Assembly: GCA_000442125.1 (NCBI GenBank)
Contig: KE546977.1
Location: 1,302,001 to 1,366,000, forward strand
From: Opeltia flavorubescens
Lineage: Eukaryota; Ascomycota; Lecanoromycetes; Teloschistales; Teloschistaceae
Length of the DNA stretch: 64,000 nucleotides
Reading direction: 5' to 3'
Shown here: one piece after another, positions 57,320 to 64,000 of the stretch
Layout: every line of letters starts with the position of its first letter
How positions within the stretch are numbered: position 1 is the first letter of the stretch
Translations under genes and position numbers: made by a program
The notes under the pieces: generated by a model
Database searches by the model: none
The model's input: the letters and a program-made list of their open reading frames with translations, nothing else
Told to the model about the DNA's origin: nothing

Positions 57320-58650
57320 TTTTGAGGAGAGGGGAGGAGGGGAATGAATGAGGCAGGAAAGGAAGGTGGGAAGGGTGGACGGAGGGATGTAGTAGAAAGA
57401 GGGATGGGTAAGAGTTGCAATCTGCGATCTTCACTACACTTGACAGCATCGGGCGGCGGTGCTTTGCTGATGGCTTCGGTACTGCTACTGAATTTCCTTG
57501 CCGCAGGACGACATTTTCATCCTCTGCAAGGATCCAACGTAAAGCTTTCTATGAGACGAGGTATTATCGTGTACAGTTCCTGTTAGAGAGGGAGAGATTC
57601 TAGATCGATTATTTTACGACTAGGCCATTTTTATTATAGAACAGAAATCTTTTTGAACTTCTTTCCGGATGGGTTTTTTTTCTTCATTTTTTCCCTTCAG
57701 ATCCACCATGGACTACTGCTCTTATCATAACATCTTCCTTTTTATCTTCTTGGTTGGTACTGCAGTAAAGGAGTTCAAATATTTACGGTACGATAAAACC
57801 TAGCAGAGCGAATTATCGCGAATGATGAGCTGGTCTATTAGGAATATGTACGGACATTGATAGGCAGGGACTCTTGGCTAGAGAAACGGTTTATTGGTCT
57901 GTGGACGGATCGTATGTAAATGTCCAAGGGGAGTGTTCTAGAGACTGTGTGAGTGCGTTGCGCACTATGCATGAATTGCCAACATCTAGGAAAATCTCCT
58001 AGAAACGGTCCAGCCGGAGTAGGTTTTCAAATTTGCTGACCCATATCCTACACAATGCGGATTCTAGGGCTTCATGCAGGACTCAACCTTTGGTCAAGTC
58101 TTATATTTGTGTTCTGTACAGATCACCTTTAATTCACATGGCCGAGTAACCTCTCAAGGGTCTGATGAGATATTCTAGAATCAATTATTGAATCTGGTTG
58201 TTAGCGCGCTGCATACAGCTGGAGCAGTACGCATGGGCAACGGGCATGCATTTGGGCACAGCACCCAAAGCACAGGACTACTTATCGTCAATAGCAGTAT
58301 GTCGCCAGTATCCAGCGGAAAGCACGTCCAGCCAGACAAAGAGGATCTGAGGCCCAATATCTCGAGCCTGATATCAACCGCCCATTTTTGGCCGAACATT
58401 GACGTACAAGAAAGAGAACGCATAGGACGGGCAGAGAGCACGTGAAATATTGTTGCGGGATATTATTCATGCCCACCACATCTCATCCATTCCCTCCGTC
58501 GAATTTCCGCCAATCGCCCTTCTTCCGACTTTCGCGATGACAACCGGATTCTGGGAATCCCATCTTTCTGACCCACGCTAAGTTGTTATCTATGAAGCTC
58601 TTCCCTGTCATTCTCGTGGTCAAATTGAACCATGAGAAGGAGAAGTGGAA
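57320..58650. other. Gene-poor stretch with one possible relic
   Basis: No complete gene is seen in this 1.3 kb. It contains the possible oxidoreductase trace described separately at 58188-58445. The rest shows no coding signal. Confidence 0.45.
58188..58445 (+). pseudogene. Possible relic of a GMC oxidoreductase C-terminus
   Basis: An 85-codon open frame contains LHTAGAVRMGNG followed by LLIVNSSMSPVSSGKHVQ. This recalls the C-terminal GMC signature, with H-x-A-G-x-x-R-M-G, then R-V-x-D-A-S-V-x-P, then G-H-x-Q. No other part of a GMC enzyme is visible upstream. If real it is a small decayed fragment; it may be chance. Confidence 0.25.
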
Positions 58651-59637
58651 ATGTTACTTCTACGATTCTTTCTTTTGCTCTTTTTCTTCTTTGGCGATGA
58701 TGTTCTTACCTCGCCTCTCACCGTCGACGCTCTTCTCCCTATTACTTCCTCTTCATATACGACCAACAGCACCTCATCAACAGGCGGACGACCTAGCATA
58801 CCTCCGAAATGCTTGCTTCGCCTTGGACCTTCAAGAAGGCAACACGGAACGTTAAACTATGATGAATGCGATAAGGCTATTGCGAAGATCCCAAGGGAAC
58901 CGAGGAATCGACCTGTGCTAAGGAACTTCTATGTCAGAACGGAGGATCGGTCAATGACGATGCCGAATATGGAGATTCCTGTTATGGAGATTGAGGGTAA
59001 GTCTGAGATGGAGAGGGTTTTTGTCATTCGATTCCCTTCTTTCTTCTTCTGCACTTCCTCCCTGAATTATGTAGAGAAGCACCTCTTCTTGCAGGAGTAT
59101 ACTGAATTTCTTCCTTATCCATCCAAAGTCAGAAAAAACAAGACATGTCTTCCATTCTCTAGGAAATTTCATTATCCCCGACAATGCTTTTTCGCAGAAT
59201 TTGATCAGGGAACCCTGCTGAACACACCATTGAATCACAGGAAATTGCATCGTCGAAGTCCTCTTATCCTCCACCTTCGAAGACGTCCCTCACGATCAAG
59301 CCATCTGGCAAGACCTCTGGGGTCCTGCTCGTCTGATATTGAACTATTGCGTCAGTGCACGCCGGACTGGAGGAATTGTTACTGGAGTTGGTAGGTTCCA
59401 GAAAATATCCGTTCCCTTATCCCCCTTGCTCCCATTCTCACAAAAAAAACCCAAGAGATCATTAAGCTGGATACACAAATCATTCTCCCCTAATCCAACT
59501 CCCCATCAAATTTTTTTTTTCAATCCCATGTCAAATCCTCTTTCCCCATCTTATTTCTTGATTTGTACACATNTCGACAGACAGAACAATGGAAAAATCT
59601 TCCCCAAGCGTTTTGTATTCGAAACCATCGAAACTGA
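58651..59637 (+). CDS. Secreted cysteine-containing protein, ending at an in-frame TGA
   Basis: Exons are 58651-58996, 59241-59390 and 59585-59637. The introns are GTAAGT...ACAG (244 bases) and GTAGGT...ACAG (194 bases). The product has 182 residues. A strong signal peptide (MLLLRFFLLLFFFFGDDVLTS) opens it. The mature chain has KCLLRLG, YDECDKAIAKIPREPRNRPV, GNCIVEVLLS, GPARLILNYCV, RTGGIVTGV and EQWKNLPQAFCIRN, a small-secreted-protein pattern with paired cysteines. The frame stops at TGA (59635-59637). It then stays open for 56 more coding-like codons (YIQKGQNARLEVVLYDARSI) to TAA at 59806-59808. Either the TGA is a recent nonsense change, it is a sequencing error, or the tail is reached in some other way. 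The N base at 59573 is close to the second acceptor. Function is unknown. Confidence 0.7.
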
Positions 59638-59808
59638 TACATCCAAAAAGGTCAAAACGCCCGCCTCGAAGTCGTCCTCTACGACGCTCGCTCTATCTTC
59701 GGGTACACGCGTATTCTGGACTCCTCTCCCGATCCACAAGCGAGATCGATTGCTATGCAAGAGTTACTAGAGTTGATAGAAATGACGCCCGGGGAGGATG
59801 GTGGATAA

Positions 59809-60787
59809 CCGCAGTGCTGGGGATGGGAGACGAAGAGGTGGTAAAGGGGGGGAAGGCGGGGGTTCAAGAGGAGCAAAAAAGGAAAAGAAGAATGGGATTT
59901 GTATTAGAAAAGAACTAGAAAAGTGGCAAAGAGATTTTGAAAAAGAAAAAAAAAATGTATTTCAGTCATTCGAGAAGAAGCGATTAAAATGAGAATATAC
60001 ACACATAACGTATATACACATGGGAAGGCGGGAAAAAAAAACAACCCCTTTTCCCTTTTCCCTCTTCCCTCTTTCCTTCCCTTCCTTTCCCCAATCTCTC
60101 TCGCTTCCATTGGATAGATATATCCGCAATATGGAAGAAGAAGAAGAAGAAGAATAAATTATCCACACCCCGAGCCAAGATTCCACTTCTCCTTTTTCTT
60201 TCCATAATTTGACAAACGACCCTTTTTCCGCTTCCCCCCCTCCTATCCGCAACAACCAGAAATAAATATAAATCCACACAACCCATCCAGAGGCCCCTCC
60301 ATGTAAAAACAGAAAAAAATAGAAAAAACAGAAAAGATAAAAAAAACAAGAACAAAACAAAACAAACATCGCCGACAACAAACCTAGCAGCAGTGGTTGT
60401 GGTGCGACTTTCTTATTTCCCAGACAACACAGCTCATACGATTAGATAGATAGGCCAAACAGTCCTACGAAAAAAAAAATAAAGGAGTAAGATATCACGT
60501 CTCCACGCCTGTAAATAGCGTGCGTATATAATTTGCATCCCTGAGGGGGGGAAGGGGCTATCAGTGCCCCCAAAAAACAACCCATTCGATATACTCCAAA
60601 CCAGCAAGCCATCATCATCTACCCTTTTAATAACAACAACTCTCCATATTCCCACCTCCCTCTTCCCCCTTCTCCCCCAACCACCACCTTTCCCCAACCA
60701 TCGCTCACGAAAAAACTACCCCCCCTCTCCCTCTCAAACATCCGCGAAAAATATCATCAAAAGTTAATAATTTCTTTTTTTTCCCCT
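59809..60787. other. Convergent intergenic region, strongly purine/pyrimidine-skewed
   Basis: This is nearly 1 kb between two convergent secreted-protein genes, made largely of homopurine and homopyrimidine runs. Examples are CCTTTTCCCTTTTCCC near 60047, A-rich runs at 60305-60366 and C/T-rich runs at 60650-60740. It contains a (GAA)n tract. No gene is seen. Confidence 0.6.
60133..60153. repeat. (GAA)n microsatellite
   Basis: Seven consecutive GAA units occur in the purine-rich intergenic region. Confidence 0.9.
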
Positions 60788-61309
60788 TCACCCGAGCCTT
60801 TCCCCTGCAACTAGAAACCTCGGCCTCGCGCCTAGCACTCCCATCCCATCACTCCTCTTATCAGGTAACACGCGAACGTTCACAGCGCCGAGGTCCTTGC
60901 CTCCCTTGACGACGCACCGCTTTACCATCTCCCCGTATATATCCGCCTCGCACTGCGTCCTTGTGGGTACAGCTTCCCCTCGTTGGAGGTTAGGCGGAAG
61001 GAAGAAGCCCATTGCGCAGTCCGCGAAGGAGGACCAGATCCAGATTCCGCGGGGTGGGAAGGGGAATGTGAGTTTTGCGCAGATGGAGGGGATTGTGCGA
61101 GTGGTGCAGGTTGTGGTGTTTATGCGGGGGTGCGGTGGGGGAAGGGAGAGGCAGGAGAGTGGTTGGCTGTCCTTGGAGGCGAAGGTAGGGAGGAGGAGAT
61201 TATTATTGTTGTTGATGGGGATATTAGGAGGCAGGGCGGAGGGGGTTGTTGTGGTGGGGAGAAGGAGGAGGGAGAGGAGGATTGAAGGGAGGATTGAGGG
61301 GAATATCAT
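60788..61309 (-). CDS. Small secreted cysteine-containing protein
   Basis: This is a single exon of 173 residues from ATG at 61309. A signal peptide is clear (MIFPSILPSILLSLLLLPTT, likely cleaved near residues 20-25). The mature part has LSCLSL, NTTTCTTR, SICAKLTFPFP, a GIWIWSSFADCAMGFFLPP segment, then QCEADIYGEMVKRCVVKGGKDLGAVNVRVLP. That is about six cysteines, with the C-E-x-D-I-Y-x-x-M-x-x-x-C-V pattern at the end. This resembles uncharacterised small secreted proteins of ascomycetes and overlaps in layout with the genes at 56606 and 58651. It is probably extracellular. Function is unknown. Confidence 0.8.
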   Translation of the reverse strand: MIFPSILPSILLSLLLLPTTTTPSALPPNIPINNNNNLLLPTFASKDSQPLSCLSLPPPHPRINTTTCTTRTIPSICAKLTFPFPPRGIWIWSSFADCAMGFFLPPNLQRGEAVPTRTQCEADIYGEMVKRCVVKGGKDLGAVNVRVLPDKRSDGMGVLGARPRFLVAGERLG

Positions 61310-62322
61310 GATTGGATAAGTTCAAAGTGTTCTTTCCGAAAACTGGATGTCAGTTTGAAGATTTTCGGTCGTCTTATGAAGCAATGCTTTCGAGTGTTAC
61401 GAAAAGTCATGACGGAGCTAAAGATTATGTATAGATGCATCGGGTCTCCAATCCGAAATCTGTAGATGTCACCTTGCAGAATGATGCGGTGGAACATGCG
61501 ATCTCCTTGCAGCGAAGACCCTCATGTTGACCCTGAGCATGGGTAAATCGAAGATTGATAGATCATGCAGGGTGTGGCGGAGGTTTAATCGAGAGATTGG
61601 AAGGAGTCAAAGCTTTCCTTGAAGGACCCTGACAGGAGAAATCCAGGTCCATCGACGATCCACCCTGGAGTACTTNAACTTTGAGGCAGTGTTGACGGAT
61701 GAGGACGTGGAAAAGGACTAGCGACTGCTGGATCTGTTGGTAGTCATATATGTATATCATGCGTGTGCGGAGGTTGCTCCGTAGCTTCCGTTGGCTCCGC
61801 GAGTGCAAGCGAGGAGGAGCTTCCTCTAACGCCACATCAATAATGGATTGGGTCTTTGAAAAGTGGATCGCAATTGGATGAGTCTCAAGCGTATAGGCGC
61901 TTGTTCGCGTGTCCATGCGCATAACATCCCCTATTTTGTGAATATGCGATAAGCGGGACGGGACAACGTTTATCGAAACTTTGACCATGGAAAGGTGCGC
62001 TTACACAATGTTTCAACGCCTTTGGCGTCGGCTGTAGTTGTATGACGTCCAACCATAACCAATTGAGAAACCGCCGAGTAGGTAGTCGTTCAAATGACAG
62101 AGGGTATTGTCGTTATTGGAGAGTATGGCCGGGTATACTTTGCGGATCGAAACATCGTTCCCATGCTGAAACAGGCAATAAAAGTCGAACATGGGGAGCT
62201 GATATACGTCCTGGGTGCTGCATGGAATCAGTAGACTTCTCACATTATACAATTCTTGACGAGACCCTTACTAATTGATTCGACTCCTGCCCATATCACC
62301 TTGCGCCAGCTGCACATCTATC
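61310..62322. other. Divergent intergenic region, no gene recognised
   Basis: This is 1 kb between two opposed start codons, so it should hold the promoters of the secreted protein (left) and the phiA-like gene (right). It contains an undetermined base at 61676. No repeats are recognised. Confidence 0.5.
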
Positions 62323-63166
62323 ATGCATTTCTCCACCACCTGCTTGCTCACCACACTATTTTCCTTCTCCCTTGCTCTGCCAAGGGCACCAGCTGCTATT
62401 GAAGGTTTAACACCACCATCAGAGATTCCTCCAGAGAAGAAATCTGGCCGACTTAAAGTCACATACCAATTCACGTCGAATGCGGCCCCAAAGCAGTATG
62501 CAAATGGGGGTGGTGATGATTTCACGAAAACTCCACTGGTCCCACTGAAAGCTTCCGGGCCCTTTACACTTAAGGCATACAACAGCGAAAGCCCGATACA
62601 TCTTTTTGATATTGTTGCCTCGAATGACAAATTCTTCGTCGGAAACATGACACGCAGTCTATGTCCTCCAGGAATTTTGGACTGTCCGGTTGGGAATGTG
62701 ACCGCGCTGAACGTTACCGAAAAAGGCGGAGCTCAACTAGTAAGTGATATCCTTGCCTCGGAATCGGAAGACTCTTGAATATCGTAAGGATGGTTGCTGA
62801 TCTGGAATTCAGGACGTTGTCGTTCCAGGAGGCCAAATGATCTACGTTGGACCACGAGCGCAACTGAGATTCAACAACCCGCGAGTCCCAATTGCCGAAG
62901 ATGCTACCAATGTCTCATTCGCCCTTACAGAAAATCCCGTACCAGCTCCTCCGGGGACTTCAGCCTTGATATTTTCGGGTGTAGGAAAAGCAACGGGATA
63001 CTTGGCCTGTCCGATCAGACCTGAAGGACCGTGGCAGGTCTTTGTAGGTCTGGCATCGGTTATAGACCAGTGGGTACCAGGTGGAGATGTGAGCAGATGT
63101 ATTGGCTTTGATGCACTTGCGACCAATTATACCAGCCCGGTACCTGCTGCGTATCAATACGTCTAA
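62323..63166 (+). CDS. Secreted cell-wall protein, phiA/IgE-binding-protein-like
   Basis: Exons 62323-62739 and 62813-63166 are joined across a 73-base intron (GTAAGT...TCAG) in phase 0, giving 256 residues. The start is the ATG before HFSTTCLLTTLF, because the open frame further up has no ATG. A signal peptide covers residues 1-19 (ends FSLALPRA). The C-terminal half has YLACPIRPEGPWQVFVGLA and VSRCIGFDALATNYTSP. These match the end of Aspergillus phiA-type wall proteins (a C-P domain, then W-x-V-x-x-G-L-A, then a terminal C-x-x-F-x-A). PhiA is needed for normal phialides and conidia. Four cysteines and several N-glycosylation sequons (NVT, NMT, NYT) fit a wall or extracellular location. Confidence 0.82.
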
Positions 63167-63432
63167 GATTGAGTGCACTTGAAGAGCTCTTTCCCGACGA
63201 AGCGAGAATGCTTTGAATTAGATGTATCGATATTGCTTGTCCTGTCTAGCATGTAATGTGCCGAGGCCATTCCAGAATCCATGTATATAAGAGAGTCGGA
63301 AGGCAATTTCGAGGATCAATCCCCAAGTGTGTACGTGGATGAGCAGCTGAGAAATCCTCTTCAACGTTCATGAATCAAAAGTTTTGAAATGCTCTGTGAC
63401 ATGCAGGATGTGTGAGCAATTCGGGGGTATCC

Positions 63433-63999
63433 CTATGCGTCGCTCATCTGTTCGTCGTCATCCTCAATGTCACTTTCCCAGTCCTCATTTTCACCATTTT
63501 CACCGTCTTCCTCTTCTTCCTCATCAAGTTCGCCAAGCTCGGAATTCAGATCCCCTACTAATTCTTGTGCATGATCGCGTAGTCGCTCGTCTTCATAGTC
63601 CTGCACATGGTAGAGCCGCAAGCTATTCGTAAGCCAGTCTCGACTTGATACTAAAGCCGCTCTTGGGCCCGGATCTCCCTCTTCGTCACTCATGGATCGG
63701 CCAGCTGCTGAGGAGATATCATTTTTCCTCTTTTTCTCTGCGATGAGATACATGCACCACCCTCCGAGATACCAAGCCTCTACACTTGTATCGTCTTCCT
63801 CGATTAATCGCTCCAGGACTTCCAAAGCCTCGTCTTCCATCTCCGCTTCCATCAGGAGTCTTGATAAGCTGATCCTAGCAGGAAACTCAGGCACACCCTC
63901 GTCACCTGTCGGCAGATCTTTCCACAGATCTATACTGTCTGCAAGCGCCTTCCTCGCCTCTTCCAGTCGGGTCTGCGAAATCCTTACGTTTGCCAGCGT
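63433..63999 (-). CDS. ACL4: TPR protein, ACL4-like ribosomal-protein chaperone (C-terminal part)
   Basis: The gene runs off the right edge. The last 188 codons are present on the minus strand, in frame from 63999 to the TGA at 63433. Tetratricopeptide-type helices are visible: LEEARKALADSIDLWKDL, FPARISLSRLLMEAEMEDEA and LEVLERLIEEDDTSVEAWYL then GGWCMYLIAE. After SSRDWLTNSLRLYHVQDYED comes RLRDHAQELVGDLNSELG and a strongly acidic tail (about 35 residues, mostly D and E). TPR repeats plus an acidic C-terminus match Acl4, the dedicated chaperone that accompanies Rpl4 into the nucleus. The acidic tail would mask basic rRNA-binding surfaces. The name is inferred from architecture; another acidic TPR protein is possible. 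Confidence 0.75.
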   Translation of the reverse strand, partial: TLANVRISQTRLEEARKALADSIDLWKDLPTGDEGVPEFPARISLSRLLMEAEMEDEALEVLERLIEEDDTSVEAWYLGGWCMYLIAEKKRKNDISSAAGRSMSDEEGDPGPRAALVSSRDWLTNSLRLYHVQDYEDERLRDHAQELVGDLNSELGELDEEEEEDGENGENEDWESDIEDDDEQMSDA

Positions 64000-64000
64000 T

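Noticed and set aside
62013-62252. 79-codon minus-strand frame upstream of the phiA-like gene
   Set aside because: No signal peptide or motif. It lies in the divergent promoter region and is probably chance.

Overview
The window looks like nuclear DNA of a filamentous ascomycete (Pezizomycotina). The evidence is many short spliceosomal introns (about 48-120 bases, GT...AG), compact genes on both strands, fungal-specific families (Fung_rhodopsin receptor, HeLo-like STAND N-terminus, phiA-like wall protein, small secreted cysteine proteins), and a 9.6 kb block whose CpA/TpG dinucleotides are nearly gone, the footprint of repeat-induced point mutation (RIP). A leotiomycete is plausible but cannot be proved from sequence alone. 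Nine isolated N bases look like assembly marks.

Layout. 0.7-9.1 kb: a small secreted protein and a giant 2069-residue protein built of acidic, Trp-Gly and poly-Lys modules. 9.4-13.8 kb: a Zap1/ZafA-like C2H2 factor, a 76-residue three-exon Tyr/Asn/Gly/Ser-rich protein, and a DUF924 protein. 14.16-23.78 kb: a DNA transposon with about 119-base terminal inverted repeats and an 8-base target duplication (GGGCTGAG). It was split by a later Gypsy-type LTR retrotransposon and heavily RIP-mutated. The composite sits in the divergent promoter between the DUF924 gene and PRP31, 84 bases from the PRP31 start codon. 23.9-32.2 kb: PRP31, a PAP2 lipid phosphatase, a conserved hypothetical protein, and a HeLo-like plus leucine-rich-repeat protein. 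34.7-39.2 kb: a possible 61-residue protein, a mitochondrial sulfite oxidase and a second C2H2 factor. 41.9-51.2 kb: two head-to-head housekeeping pairs (DUF202 membrane protein / TMA20 and MMS2 / MON2), then an I78-type peptidase inhibitor. 53.7-63.2 kb: a rhodopsin-like receptor and four secreted-type proteins. One of these has an in-frame TGA followed by a still coding-like tail. 63.4 kb to the right edge: the C-terminal part of an ACL4-like TPR chaperone.

There is no obvious metabolic cluster. The housekeeping genes act in splicing (PRP31), ribosome function (TMA20, ACL4-like), DNA damage tolerance (MMS2), endosomal traffic (MON2) and sulfite detoxification. The 53-63 kb part is accessory in character: a surface receptor, secreted cysteine-rich proteins and long gene-poor gaps. 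Exon joins were worked out by hand from reading-frame continuity, GT/AG signals and family resemblance. Family names come from recognised motifs, not from database searches.
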